A model generated the notes under the pieces. That model was not told where the DNA came from, did not search any database, and saw only the letters and a list, made by a program, of their open reading frames with translations. Positions 1-7,246 of a stretch of 13,875 nucleotides of DNA are shown here, one piece after another; the stretch's first letter is position 1, and each line of letters opens with the position of its first letter. A program made the translations under genes and the position numbers. Source of the stretch: an uncultured bacterium (GTDB lineage: Bacteria; Bacillota; Clostridia; Oscillospirales; Acutalibacteraceae). The stretch covers positions 1 through 13,875 of the forward strand of contig CAJMRT010000048.1 in assembly GCA_905215855.1 (NCBI GenBank), given 5' to 3'.

Positions 1-451
1 TAAGTCCGTTAAATATAAAGAATGCCGCAATTGCAACAACGAGTGCAACCGCAATGCCGCACGCTGTAATTATAAACGGTGTCTTTGACTTTTTCTTGGG
101 CATCGGCTGTGCATACTGCGGCTGAACGCCCTGATTGTTATAATCATAAGAATATCCGCCCTGCTGACCGTTCTGATACTGATTATATCCGCCCTGTGCA
201 TTAACTGTCTGATACTGCGGTGCGGAATAATCATTTGCAGGCATCTGATTATATGCGTCAGTCTGATGATTTTCAACAGGCTGTGTCTGCTCATTCCGAA
301 CATTCATATCGGCAGTCTGTTCAACCGACTGATTTTCTGCAATCGGCTGTTCGTTCTGTACAGCTGATTCCTGTACGGGTACAGGCGCTCCGCAATCGGC
401 ACAAAACTTTTCATTAGACAATAACTGTCTTCCGCAATTTTTACAAAACAT
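1..451 (-). CDS. Zinc-ribbon, Q/N/Y-rich single-pass membrane protein (5' part)
   Basis: The gene starts at ATG 451 behind an AGGAGA ribosome binding site and runs off the left edge, so only 150 N-terminal residues are visible. Residues 1-21 form a zinc ribbon with Cys3, Cys6, Cys17 and Cys20 (CKNC and CADC pairs). Residues of about 25-120 are low complexity, rich in Gln, Asn, Tyr and Gly, and probably disordered. A Lys-rich patch (PKKKSK) then precedes a hydrophobic stretch at about 127-150, which reads as a transmembrane helix. Zinc-ribbon, linker and single helix is a common Firmicute layout in which the ribbon stays cytoplasmic and an unseen C-terminal domain lies outside. The extracytoplasmic domain would decide the function and is missing here, so no function is assigned. 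A sigma-A promoter at 537-565 drives it, divergent from the thiamine operon. Confidence 0.85.
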   Translation of the reverse strand, partial: MFCKNCGRQLLSNEKFCADCGAPVPVQESAVQNEQPIAENQSVEQTADMNVRNEQTQPVENHQTDAYNQMPANDYSAPQYQTVNAQGGYNQYQNGQQGGYSYDYNNQGVQPQYAQPMPKKKSKTPFIITACGIAVALVVAIAAFFIFNGL

Positions 452-536
452 ACATCTTCTCCTGTTCAACAAAAAAATAATTTCGAGGAAAACCCCTTTA
501 CAACAGCAAATTCAACCATATTATCTGTTTATTTTC

Positions 537-565
537 ATTGTACTGTTTTTTTCTCTTTAAGTCAA
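537..565 (-). promoter_or_regulatory. Sigma-A promoter of the zinc-ribbon gene
   Basis: On the minus strand TTGACT (565-560) is followed after exactly 17 bp by TACAAT (542-537). Transcription would start near 530, giving a leader of about 80 nt before the ATG at 451. It is inferred from consensus match only. Confidence 0.6.
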
Positions 566-688
566 CTGATATTTAAAAATCGGTGTTTTTTACATATAAT
601 TTTACATAAAAGATATACCGAACAAAGAAGATTTTACTGAGGATAGTATTCGTATAATCGCTCTCGGTGCCTATTTGCCAAATTTTCA

Positions 689-717
689 TTGACAAATTAC
701 GACACAAATTGTATATT
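689..717 (+). promoter_or_regulatory. Sigma-A promoter of the thiamine operon
   Basis: TTGACA (689-694), a 17-bp spacer and TATATT (712-717) form a near-consensus promoter. The expected start near 724 is immediately at the 5' edge of the TPP riboswitch, which supports the call. Confidence 0.75.
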
Positions 718-721
718 ATAA

Positions 722-812
722 GTAAGGGAGCTGACAAGTTAGTCGGCTGAGAGGAGGCTGAGTGCCTCGACCTATGACCTGATTTGGATAATGCCAACGG
801 AGGGAAACAGCG
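722..812 (+). ncRNA. TPP riboswitch (THI element)
   Basis: The conserved TPP aptamer landmarks appear in order. A hairpin GCTGAC...GTCGGC at 730-747 is followed by CTGAGA, and then ACCTGATTTGGATAATGCC and GGAGGGAA at about 776-806. These match the pyrimidine-binding CUGAGA and pyrophosphate-binding GGAUAAUGCC parts of known THI boxes. The element sits between a good promoter and an intrinsic terminator just ahead of thiM. The likely mechanism is therefore transcription attenuation, with bound TPP favouring the terminator at 820-858 and shutting off the whole salvage operon. The exact ends are approximate. Confidence 0.95.
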
Positions 813-819
813 AGCCTTT

Positions 820-858
820 ACGGACGCACCTTTTGTTGGTGCGTCCGTTTTATTTTTT
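820..858 (+). terminator. Riboswitch-controlled intrinsic terminator upstream of thiM
   Basis: A perfect 11-bp stem (ACGGACGCACC 820-830 with GGTGCGTCCGT 838-848) has a 7-nt loop and is followed by a T-rich run to 858. It ends a few bases before the thiM ribosome binding site. This is the expected expression platform of the TPP riboswitch. Confidence 0.9.
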
Positions 859-873
859 AAAGGAGAATCCGCT

Positions 874-1695
874 ATGATTGGAAATTGTCTTGAAAATGTA
901 AGAAAAAATGTACCGCTTGTACACAACATCACAAACTATGTAACAGTAAACGATGTTGCAAATGTACTTCTCGCTTGCGGAGGAAGTCCGATTATGTCAG
1001 ACGAACCCGATGATGTTGCCGACATCACAAGCATTTGCGGCGGTCTTAACATCAACATCGGTACACTTAACAAAAACTCAATTGAAAGTATGTTCATTGC
1101 GGGCAAAAAAGCTAATGAACTTTCTCACAAGGTTTTACTTGACCCTGTCGGCGCAGGCGCAAGCAAGCTCCGCACAGACACAGCGGTTAAGCTTGCAAAA
1201 GAAATCAAATTTGATGTTATCAGAGGTAACATCTCTGAAATCAAAACTCTTGCACTCGGAAGCGGCACAACAAAGGGTGTTGATGCCGATGTATCGGATG
1301 CGGTAACAGAAGAAAATCTCGATAACGCAGTTGCATTTGTAAAGGATTATGCCAAAAAGTCAGGATGCGTAATTGCAATCACAGGCGCTATTGACCTTGT
1401 AAGTGACGGCGAAAAGTGTTATGTAATCCGCAACGGTCGTCCCGAGATGAGCAAAATCACAGGAACAGGCTGTCAGCTTTCGGGTATGACAACTGCATTC
1501 ATCGTTGCAAACCCCGACAATGTTCTTGAGGCAACTGCCGCAGCAGTTTGTACAATGGGACTTGCAGGCGAAATCGCTTTTGCAAATATGGCAGAAACAG
1601 ACGGCAACTCAACATACCGCAACCGAATTATTGACGCTATCTATAATATGGATGCCGAAACACTTGAAAAAGGAGCAAAGTATGAATTGCGATAA
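874..1695 (+). CDS. thiM: Hydroxyethylthiazole kinase
   Basis: ThiM phosphorylates 4-methyl-5-(2-hydroxyethyl)thiazole with ATP, the thiazole arm of thiamine salvage, in the cytoplasm. The 273-residue product is normal for the family. It opens with the typical segment PLVHNITNYVTVNDVAN and carries the GGSPIMSDEP segment, LLDPVGAGAS, RGNISEI and the anion-hole GTGCQLSG motif with Cys200. The start is ATG 874, behind AAAGGAG and just after the attenuator. A longer reading frame opening at 784 would translate through riboswitch and terminator and is rejected. It is the first gene of the TPP-controlled operon and overlaps thiE by 14 nt, so translational coupling is likely. Confidence 0.97.
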   Translation: MIGNCLENVRKNVPLVHNITNYVTVNDVANVLLACGGSPIMSDEPDDVADITSICGGLNINIGTLNKNSIESMFIAGKKANELSHKVLLDPVGAGASKLRTDTAVKLAKEIKFDVIRGNISEIKTLALGSGTTKGVDADVSDAVTEENLDNAVAFVKDYAKKSGCVIAITGAIDLVSDGEKCYVIRNGRPEMSKITGTGCQLSGMTTAFIVANPDNVLEATAAAVCTMGLAGEIAFANMAETDGNSTYRNRIIDAIYNMDAETLEKGAKYELR

Positions 1696-2326
1696 AAAAG
1701 ATTTGTTGCTCTATGCCGTAACCGACAGGGCATGGCTTAACGGTGAAACACTTTGCAGTCAGGTTGAAAAGGCTATTAAAGGCGGTGCAACATTCATTCA
1801 GTTAAGAGAAAAAAATCTTGACCAAAAGCATTTTCTTGAAGAGGCTCTTGAAATTCAGAAACTCTGCAAAAAGTACAATGTTCCCTTCGTAATCAATGAC
1901 AATGTAGAAATTGCAAAAAAAATTGACGCTGACGGTGTTCATGTCGGTCAGAGTGATATGGAGGCAGGCAATGTCCGCAAGATTCTCGGTGACGACAAAA
2001 TCATCGGTGTTTCGGCTCAGACTGTTGAACAGGCTATTCTTGCACAGAAGCACGGAGCAGATTATCTCGGAGTCGGAGCAGTTTTCAAAACAGGCTCAAA
2101 GGACGATGCAGACGATGTTTCACACGATGAACTTCAGAAAATCTGTGAGGCTGTTGACATTCCTGTAATCGCAATCGGCGGAATCAGCTCCAAAAATGTT
2201 ACGGAACTCAAGGGCAGAGGTATTGTTGGCATTGCCGTTATCAGTGCTATTTTCGCTCAGCCCGATATTACAAAGGCAACAGCAGAGCTTAAAGCACTTA
2301 CGGAAAAGACGGTTGCGAATGATTAA
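1682..2326 (+). CDS. thiE: Thiamine-phosphate synthase
   Basis: ThiE joins HMP pyrophosphate (from ThiD) and thiazole phosphate (from ThiM) to give thiamine monophosphate and pyrophosphate. The 214-residue protein is a TIM-barrel enzyme of normal length. Visible family motifs are QLREKNLD, INDNVEIA, DGVHVGQSDM, GVGAVFKTGSKDDA and the C-terminal phosphate-binding AIGGI segment. The start is ATG 1682 inside the end of thiM, with an AAGGAG site within thiM coding sequence. An in-frame reading from 1505 would lie wholly in thiM and lacks support. The stop overlaps the next gene by 8 nt. Confidence 0.97.
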   Translation: MNCDKKDLLLYAVTDRAWLNGETLCSQVEKAIKGGATFIQLREKNLDQKHFLEEALEIQKLCKKYNVPFVINDNVEIAKKIDADGVHVGQSDMEAGNVRKILGDDKIIGVSAQTVEQAILAQKHGADYLGVGAVFKTGSKDDADDVSHDELQKICEAVDIPVIAIGGISSKNVTELKGRGIVGIAVISAIFAQPDITKATAELKALTEKTVAND

Positions 2327-2981
2327 ATCTGCAATATTTGATGTTGACGGCACACTTCTTGATTCAATGAAGATATGGGATAACGCAGGAGAGCGTTACC
2401 TCTCGTCTGTCGGCAAAACAGCCGAAAACGGACTTTCCGAAAAGCTCTGTGATATGAGTCTGACGGAGGGTGCGGAGTATATGAAAAAGCAGTATGCTCT
2501 TTCCTTTTCAACTGATGAAATAGTTTCGGGTGTGTTGAAAATCATTGAAGATTTTTACTTTTATGAGGTCGGTTTAAAAAACGGTACAAAAGAAATTTTG
2601 CAGTTTTTGGAATCGAACAATATCAAAATGATTATTGCAACATCAAGCGACAAAACGCATATTAAAAAGGCATTTGAAAGGCTCGGTATTTTAAAATATT
2701 TTACGGACATTGTGACCTGTTCACAAATCGGAAAAGGCAAAACAAGTCCCGACATTTACCTTGCCTGTGCAGATAAACTCGGAACATCTCCGAGTGAAAC
2801 GCTTGTATTCGAGGACGCTGTTTTTGCCGCAGAAACTGCTCACAAGGCAGGTTTCAAAACGGTGGGAGTGTATGACGAATCGAGCAGGAATGACAAAAAC
2901 AGAATAAAAGCCGTTTGCGATTACTACGCAGACAGCTTTGAAGAAGCGGCAGATTGGGGGCACCACCTTTTGTCGCTGTAA
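2319..2981 (+). CDS. HAD-superfamily (subfamily IA) phosphatase of the thiamine operon
   Basis: The 220-residue product has all four HAD motifs: DVDGTLLDS near the N-terminus (Asp8 nucleophile and Asp10), TSS in motif II, the motif III lysine in GKGKTSPD, and FEDA in motif IV. A helical cap follows motif I, as in the beta-phosphoglucomutase-like group. The ATG at 2319 overlaps the thiE stop (ATGATTAA) and no strong ribosome binding site is visible, so translation is probably coupled to thiE. From position in the operon I infer dephosphorylation of a thiamine-related phosphate, perhaps thiamine monophosphate or an HMP phosphate. The substrate cannot be read from the sequence, and house-cleaning activity is possible. 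Confidence 0.9.
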   Translation: MIKSAIFDVDGTLLDSMKIWDNAGERYLSSVGKTAENGLSEKLCDMSLTEGAEYMKKQYALSFSTDEIVSGVLKIIEDFYFYEVGLKNGTKEILQFLESNNIKMIIATSSDKTHIKKAFERLGILKYFTDIVTCSQIGKGKTSPDIYLACADKLGTSPSETLVFEDAVFAAETAHKAGFKTVGVYDESSRNDKNRIKAVCDYYADSFEEAADWGHHLLSL

Positions 2982-3007
2982 AAAATTAATGCAAAGAGGA
3001 GATTAAA

Positions 3008-3826
3008 ATGAAAACAGCATTAACAATCGCTGGCAGTGACTGCAGCGGAGGCGCCGGTATTCAAGCGGATATCAAAACTATGATAACAAACGGTGTTTAT
3101 GCCATGAGCGCAATCACCGCACTTACCGCACAGAACACAACCGGCGTTACGGCAATTATGGAATCCACACCCGAATTTCTGGGTGAACAGCTTGAAAGTA
3201 TCTTTACGGATATTTATCCCGATGCCGTAAAAATCGGAATGGTTTCTTCATCAAGCCTTATAAAAACAATTTCGGACAAGCTGAAAAAGTACGATGCAAA
3301 AAATATTGTTGTCGATCCGGTTATGGTGGCAACAAGCGGAGCAAAGCTTATCAGCGACGAGGCGGTAAGCACTCTCAAAGAGCATCTCTTTCCGCTTGCA
3401 ACAGTTCTTACACCGAATATTCCGGAGGCGGAAGTTCTCTCTGAAATGAAAATTTCAAATGAGGAAGAAATGATAAAAGCCGCTGAAATAATCAGCGAAA
3501 AGTACGGTTGTGCGGTTCTCTGCAAGGGCGGACATCAGATTAACGATGCAAACGATTTGCTCTTTAAAGACGGCACCTACACATGGTACAACGGCAAAAG
3601 AATCAACAATCCCAACACACACGGAACAGGCTGTACACTTTCAAGTGCAATAGCCGCAAATCTTGCAAAAGGCTTTGACCTTGACGCTTCCGTAAAGCGT
3701 GCAAAGGATTATATTTCAGGCGCACTTGCGGCAATGCTTGACCTCGGCAAAGGCAGCGGTCCCATGAACCACGCTTTTGACATTCAAAGTAAATTTACAA
3801 AAGAAAATTCGGAGGCAGAGCAATGA
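3008..3826 (+). CDS. thiD: Hydroxymethylpyrimidine/phosphomethylpyrimidine kinase
   Basis: ThiD phosphorylates HMP twice to HMP pyrophosphate, the pyrimidine substrate of ThiE. The 272-residue protein is a ribokinase-fold enzyme of standard size. It starts with the signature LTIAGSDCSGGAGIQADIK and includes DPVMVATSGAKL, LTPNIPEAE, LCKGGH and the anion-hole HGTGCTLSSAIAANLA with Cys209. The ATG follows AGAGGAG at a good distance, 26 nt after the HAD gene. The last four bases (ATGA, 3823-3826) overlap the start of cytX. It is single-domain, without the ThiE or ThiN fusion found in some relatives. Confidence 0.97.
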   Translation: MKTALTIAGSDCSGGAGIQADIKTMITNGVYAMSAITALTAQNTTGVTAIMESTPEFLGEQLESIFTDIYPDAVKIGMVSSSSLIKTISDKLKKYDAKNIVVDPVMVATSGAKLISDEAVSTLKEHLFPLATVLTPNIPEAEVLSEMKISNEEEMIKAAEIISEKYGCAVLCKGGHQINDANDLLFKDGTYTWYNGKRINNPNTHGTGCTLSSAIAANLAKGFDLDASVKRAKDYISGALAAMLDLGKGSGPMNHAFDIQSKFTKENSEAEQ

Positions 3827-5019
3827 AAAAGCAGACAAGTGTATTTGAAAACAGTTTGATATGGTTCGGAGCAGGCGTTTCAATCGCCGAAATTCTCACA
3901 GGTACATACTTTGCTCCGTTAGGTTTTGAAAAGGGCATTTTAGCCGTAATCATCGGTCACATAATCGGATGTGCAATGCTCTTTTGTGCGGGACTCATCG
4001 GCGGTAAGTGCCGTAAAAGCTCAATGGAAACCGTAAAAATGAGCTTTGGCAACAAGGGCGGACTTCTTTTCTCGGTCCTCAATGTTATTCAGCTTGTCGG
4101 CTGGACAGCCATTATGATTTATGACGGTTCGCTTTCGGTAAACAGTATTCTGAATATGGGCGACACAGGCAGGTGGATTGCCTGTATTGTAATCGGTGCA
4201 TTGATTGTACTTTGGATTCTTGTCGGCATTTCAAACCTCGGCAAGCTCAACACAATTGCAATGGCGGCACTGTTCATTCTCACAATCGTGATGTGTTTCT
4301 TTATTTTCGGAAACGGCAACGGCATGGGTGCGGCAGGCGATGACTCGATGTCATTCGGTGCGGCAGTTGAGCTTTCGGTAGCAATGCCGCTTTCATGGTT
4401 ACCGCTCATCAGCGACTACACAAGAGAGGCGGAAAAGCCATTCAAGGCAACTCTTGCAAGCACACTTGTTTACGGTGCAGTAAGCTGTTGGATGTACATA
4501 ATCGGTATGAGTGCATCTATCCTTACAGGCGAAAGCGATATTGCAAAAATCATGCTTAAATCAGGACTCAGCATTGCAGGTCTTGTAATTGTAATCCTTT
4601 CAACAGTTACAACAACCTTCCTTGATGCTTACTCGGCAGGAATTTCGAGCGAATCAATATTCTCAAAACTCAAAGGAAAATATGTTGCCGTTGCAGTAAC
4701 AATAGTAGGTGTAATCGCCGCAATTGTTTATCCTATGGATGACATTACCGATTTTCTCTATCTCATCGGTTCGGTATTTGCTCCGATGATTGCCATTCAG
4801 ATTGCAGACTTTTTTATTCTCAAAAAAGACAGAGCAAACAAAGCCGTTGACATCTGCAACATCATAGTATGGCTTGCAGGCTTTGCGGCATATCGTTTCC
4901 TGATGAATGTTGACATTATCGTCGGCAACACTCTGCCGGATATGGTTTTCACAATCATCCTCTGCGTCATAGTTACCAAAATCGCAGACAAAATCACCTC
5001 AAAATCCAAGAAAGCGTAA
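3823..5019 (+). CDS. cytX: CytX-type hydroxymethylpyrimidine transporter (NCS1 family)
   Basis: The 398-residue protein is built of about 12 hydrophobic helices and resembles the nucleobase:cation symporter-1 family. The N-terminal segment SLIWFGAGVSIAEILTGTYF, the LNVIQLVGWTAIMI helix and the PLSWLPLISDYTREAEKP stretch are typical of the CytX subgroup, which is repeatedly found in thiamine operons and thought to import HMP. Importing HMP would feed ThiD directly, fitting an operon without de novo thiC. GGAGG at 3811-3815 provides a good ribosome binding site, and the start overlaps thiD by 4 nt. It is the last gene before the terminator at 5038-5075. The substrate is inferred from family and context. 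Confidence 0.92.
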   Translation: MKKQTSVFENSLIWFGAGVSIAEILTGTYFAPLGFEKGILAVIIGHIIGCAMLFCAGLIGGKCRKSSMETVKMSFGNKGGLLFSVLNVIQLVGWTAIMIYDGSLSVNSILNMGDTGRWIACIVIGALIVLWILVGISNLGKLNTIAMAALFILTIVMCFFIFGNGNGMGAAGDDSMSFGAAVELSVAMPLSWLPLISDYTREAEKPFKATLASTLVYGAVSCWMYIIGMSASILTGESDIAKIMLKSGLSIAGLVIVILSTVTTTFLDAYSAGISSESIFSKLKGKYVAVAVTIVGVIAAIVYPMDDITDFLYLIGSVFAPMIAIQIADFFILKKDRANKAVDICNIIVWLAGFAAYRFLMNVDIIVGNTLPDMVFTIILCVIVTKIADKITSKSKKA

Positions 5020-5037
5020 TCTAAAAAATTTATTAAG

Positions 5038-5075
5038 AACAGCTGATGCGAAAAAATCCGTGTCAGCTGTTTTAA
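5038..5075 (+). terminator. Terminator of the thiamine operon
   Basis: AACAGCTGA (5038-5046) pairs with TCAGCTGTT (5063-5071), with inner GC and GU pairs extending the stem toward an A-rich loop. It is followed by TTAATTTG. It lies 18 nt after the cytX stop. Confidence 0.75.
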
Positions 5076-5101
5076 TTTGTTCATTTGCAATTTAGGTGGT
5101 T

Positions 5102-5118
5102 ACGATTAACTGAATCGT
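5102..5118. repeat. Inverted repeat in the spoVT upstream region
   Basis: ACGATT (5102-5107) and AATCGT (5113-5118) form a 6-bp inverted repeat around a 5-nt centre, about 150 nt upstream of spoVT and downstream of the thiamine terminator. It could be an operator. No protein is assigned and chance cannot be excluded. Confidence 0.35.
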
Positions 5119-5238
5119 GATAAAGTTATATTTTTTATATTCTGTAAAAATATGTCACCAAAGAAAATTTCGGTATAAAAAACTGTATGAATCAAACAAT
5201 ATTACTGCAAATAATTTGCTGAATATGTATCAGACAAG

Positions 5239-5252
5239 GGACAGAACTGTCC
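5239..5252 (+). repeat. Small inverted repeat just before the spoVT ribosome binding site
   Basis: GGACAG and CTGTCC flank AA and end one base before the AAGGGAG site of spoVT. As RNA it could form a tight hairpin of about 5 bp next to the ribosome binding site, or as DNA a dyad operator near the transcription start. Short; its role is uncertain. Confidence 0.4.
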
Positions 5253-5268
5253 GAAGGGAGTTTTAAAT

Positions 5269-5811
5269 ATGAAAGCAACAGGAATCGTCAGAAGAATTGA
5301 CGATCTCGGCAGAGTGGTTATACCGAAAGAAATCAGGCGGACGCTTCGTATTCGTGAGGGAGATCCGCTCGAAATTTATACCGCAACGGACGGCGAGGTT
5401 ATTTTCAAAAAATATTCGCCTGTCGGAGAGCTTGCGGAGTTTGCGTCACAATACGCAGATGTGCTTGCAAAAATCAGCTCAATGCCGACGATCATAACAG
5501 ACCGTGACCATGTAATCGCCGCCGCAGGAGTTTCAAAGCGTGAATTTCTTGAGCGCAGGGTAACAGCTGTGCTTGAGGGATATATGGAAAACCGCAAAAC
5601 TTATTCGGCAACACAGCAGACGCTCGGCGATATTCAGCCGATTGAGGGCATTGAACATTATGCATCGGTAATCTATCCGATTATCGCCGCCGGAGATGTT
5701 TCGGGTGCGGTAGTTATGCTCACAGGCGAACAGACCAAAATCCCGTCAAATGCCGAAATCAAGCTTGCACAAACAGCCGCCGCATTCCTCGGCAAGCAAA
5801 TGGAAGAATGA
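5269..5811 (+). CDS. spoVT: Stage V sporulation protein T, AbrB-family regulator
   Basis: The 180-residue protein has the two-part layout of SpoVT. An N-terminal AbrB swapped-hairpin DNA-binding domain covers residues 1-50 (GIVRRIDDLGRVVIPKEIRR, then LRIREGDPLEIY). A GAF-like domain of about residues 56-178 follows. In Bacillus, SpoVT is a forespore-specific regulator made under sigma-G that tunes late sporulation genes. Its length is close to the usual 178. The ATG follows AAGGGAG at a proper distance. A small inverted repeat (5239-5252) sits just before the ribosome binding site and another at 5102-5118. I could not pick out a confident sigma-G promoter. The gene is single and ends in a strong terminator. 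Its presence implies a spore-forming lineage. Confidence 0.93.
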   Translation: MKATGIVRRIDDLGRVVIPKEIRRTLRIREGDPLEIYTATDGEVIFKKYSPVGELAEFASQYADVLAKISSMPTIITDRDHVIAAAGVSKREFLERRVTAVLEGYMENRKTYSATQQTLGDIQPIEGIEHYASVIYPIIAAGDVSGAVVMLTGEQTKIPSNAEIKLAQTAAAFLGKQMEE

Positions 5812-5840
5812 TTTTTAAAAATAGGTAATAATAAAAAATG

Positions 5841-5890
5841 CGGTCGGGAAGACAGGTGTAAAACAATACACCTAATTTTCCCGACCGTAT
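5841..5890. terminator. Two-tier terminator hairpin after spoVT
   Basis: An outer perfect 10-bp stem (CGGTCGGGAA 5841-5850 with TTCCCGACCG 5878-5887) encloses a second perfect 7-bp stem (AGGTGTA 5854-5860 with TACACCT 5867-5873), separated by a small internal loop. TATTTGT follows on the plus strand and a T-rich run follows on the minus strand, so it may work both ways. It lies 29 nt after the spoVT stop. Confidence 0.8.
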
Positions 5891-5919
5891 TTGTATAAAT
5901 CAAGTACACAAAACAACGC

Positions 5920-5948
5920 TTTACCGTATTTAACATTTATGGTATCAT
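5920..5948 (+). promoter_or_regulatory. Possible promoter of the GIY-YIG gene
   Basis: TTTACC (5920-5925), a 17-bp spacer and TATCAT (5943-5948) lie just upstream of the gene, giving a leader of about 25 nt. An overlapping TTAACA/TAAATT pair would start transcription inside the ribosome binding site and is less likely. Confidence 0.4.
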
Positions 5949-5979
5949 TAAATAAATTAAGTTGAAAGGTATGTTTCTT

Positions 5980-7071
5980 ATGAATGGCTTTTCCGATAAG
6001 GTAAAACAAAAATTGGGTTACTATGTTTATGCCCTTGCAGATCCAAGAGATAACAAAATTTTTTACATAGGCAAAGGAATTAACAACCGTATTTTTCAAC
6101 ACGAAGAAAAACTCGATAACTCAAATAAGTCGAATCGTATAAAAGAAATACTCTCGTCGGGTAACAAAATCAAAAAACTAATTATATCATATGGTCTTTC
6201 GGAAAAAGAGGCATTCGTTGCCGAATCGGCTTTGATAAATATAATGAACTACATTGACTCTCAATCACTGACTAATGTAGTTTCGGGACACCACACAGCA
6301 CCTGTTATTACAGCTGAAGATTTTGAAAAAATTTACGGTGCCGAAATTCTTTCAAAAGAAGATATTTTCCGCAATCTTTTAATTGTTAAAATAAATTCAC
6401 TTTATAAATACGATATGTCAGACAGCCAAGTTATGGAATGTGCGAGAGGTCATTGGATAATCGACACCAAACGAGCAGAAAATTGCGACTATCTTATTGC
6501 TGTAAATCACGGACTGATTGTCGGAGTTTATGAAAATATGAAGTGGTATTCTTCAGGTGTGGAAACCCCATTCTATCCACGATTGTGCAAAGAAAATCTT
6601 TCAAGGTCAAATCGCAAATACTGCACCTGTCAAGCAGTTAATAAGCCGAATATTTACATAAACAAAAACATTGCCAATTTAGTAAATATGACGCAAAATC
6701 CTGTTTCATACATAAACGGAAGAAAAAATACCGCTAAGGTGCTAAAACCATACTACGAAAAATTCATCAATAATTCTATGGATATTCATGATTTTGAAAT
6801 GAATTTCGGTAATGATTTGGTAAAAATGGGATTTAAATTAGGCAGTTTCAATGATTCAAAATATGAATATAATAACAAAAACATTTTAAATATTACCGAT
6901 TACAAACAGCTTAAAAAAATGCTGAAACATACGGATTACAGCACAGCCACATCATTGTTGATTTCAAAATGGAGATATATCACACATTGGAGTTATATGG
7001 ATTATCAGCAGGAAAAAGATTTACCATTTTTCAAAGCTGTTATAGAAAGAATATTTGAACTTTCCGAGTAG
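5980..7071 (+). CDS. GIY-YIG nuclease-family protein with C-terminal domain
   Basis: The 363-residue product begins with a complete GIY-YIG module. GYYVY is at residues 13-17, FYIGKG at 28-33, the catalytic-type Arg37 with His41 in NNRIFQH, and a candidate metal-binding Glu82 in AFVAESALI. The DPR between the two motifs resembles the LEM-3/ANKLE1-like branch of the fold. A second region from about residue 115 contains ARGHWIID and AVNHGLIVGVYENMKWY, a small mixed domain I cannot name, followed by a basic, Asn-rich tail. I chose ATG 5980 because AAAGG (5965-5969) sits 10 nt ahead of it; TTG 5962 and ATG 5971 are too close to that site. It stands alone between terminators. Its base composition is more AT-rich than the thiamine operon, which suggests acquisition. 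Its target is unknown. Confidence 0.8.
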   Translation: MNGFSDKVKQKLGYYVYALADPRDNKIFYIGKGINNRIFQHEEKLDNSNKSNRIKEILSSGNKIKKLIISYGLSEKEAFVAESALINIMNYIDSQSLTNVVSGHHTAPVITAEDFEKIYGAEILSKEDIFRNLLIVKINSLYKYDMSDSQVMECARGHWIIDTKRAENCDYLIAVNHGLIVGVYENMKWYSSGVETPFYPRLCKENLSRSNRKYCTCQAVNKPNIYINKNIANLVNMTQNPVSYINGRKNTAKVLKPYYEKFINNSMDIHDFEMNFGNDLVKMGFKLGSFNDSKYEYNNKNILNITDYKQLKKMLKHTDYSTATSLLISKWRYITHWSYMDYQQEKDLPFFKAVIERIFELSE

Positions 7072-7147
7072 CTTCATACAAAAAATTTTACAATTGATTT
7101 ATTTTGAATAATCTTCAATTTTCTAAAAAACTTGCACATACAAAAAT

Positions 7148-7187
7148 AAAACTTCAATCTCTTGTCAACCGAAATTGAAGTTTTTTA
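7148..7187. terminator. Terminator between the GIY-YIG gene and the small-RNA locus
   Basis: ACTTCAAT (7151-7158) pairs with ATTGAAGT (7174-7181), followed by TTTTTT on the plus strand and preceded by an A-run that gives a weaker T-run on the minus strand. It ends immediately before the antisense RNA promoter at 7188. Confidence 0.75.
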
Positions 7188-7216
7188 TTGACATAATTAT
7201 TCATCAATGATAATAT
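7188..7216 (+). promoter_or_regulatory. Promoter of the small antisense RNA
   Basis: A perfect TTGACA (7188-7193), 17-bp spacer and TAATAT (7211-7216) predict a start at about 7222-7223. That is the first bases of the 26-nt motif at 7221-7246. This is among the strongest promoters in the window, yet no plus-strand protein gene follows. Confidence 0.8.
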
Positions 7217-7220
7217 ATAA

Positions 7221-7246
7221 GTAAGGAAACGGCTTTAGCTGTTTCG
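7221..7246 (+). repeat. 26-nt 5' motif, antisense RNA copy
   Basis: The pattern GTAAGGAAACGG, five variable bases (CTTTA), then GCTGTTTCG. It is an inverted mate of 7396-7421, with 21 of 26 bases the same and all five differences in the hairpin-loop region. The conserved arms fold on themselves. Confidence 0.85.

Noticed and set aside
653..658. TATAAT in the stretch between the zinc-ribbon promoter and the thiamine promoter
   Set aside because: No matching -35 hexamer at 16-18 bp; likely chance in AT-rich DNA. I see nothing else in 566-688.
784..873. 30-codon N-terminal extension of thiM
   Set aside because: It would translate the 3' side of the TPP riboswitch and its terminator; ATG 874 with AAAGGAG matches the family start.
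573..932. 119-codon minus-strand frame over the riboswitch
   Set aside because: Antisense shadow of promoter, riboswitch and thiM start; no ribosome binding site and no recognisable protein features.
5076..5268. Sigma-G promoter for spoVT
   Set aside because: Searched for TGAATA-like and CATACTA-like boxes at 16-18 bp; partial matches only, not strong enough to report.
5922..5958. TTAACA/TAAATT promoter pair in front of the GIY-YIG gene
   Set aside because: Its transcription start would fall inside the ribosome binding site; the overlapping TTTACC/TATCAT pair is more plausible.
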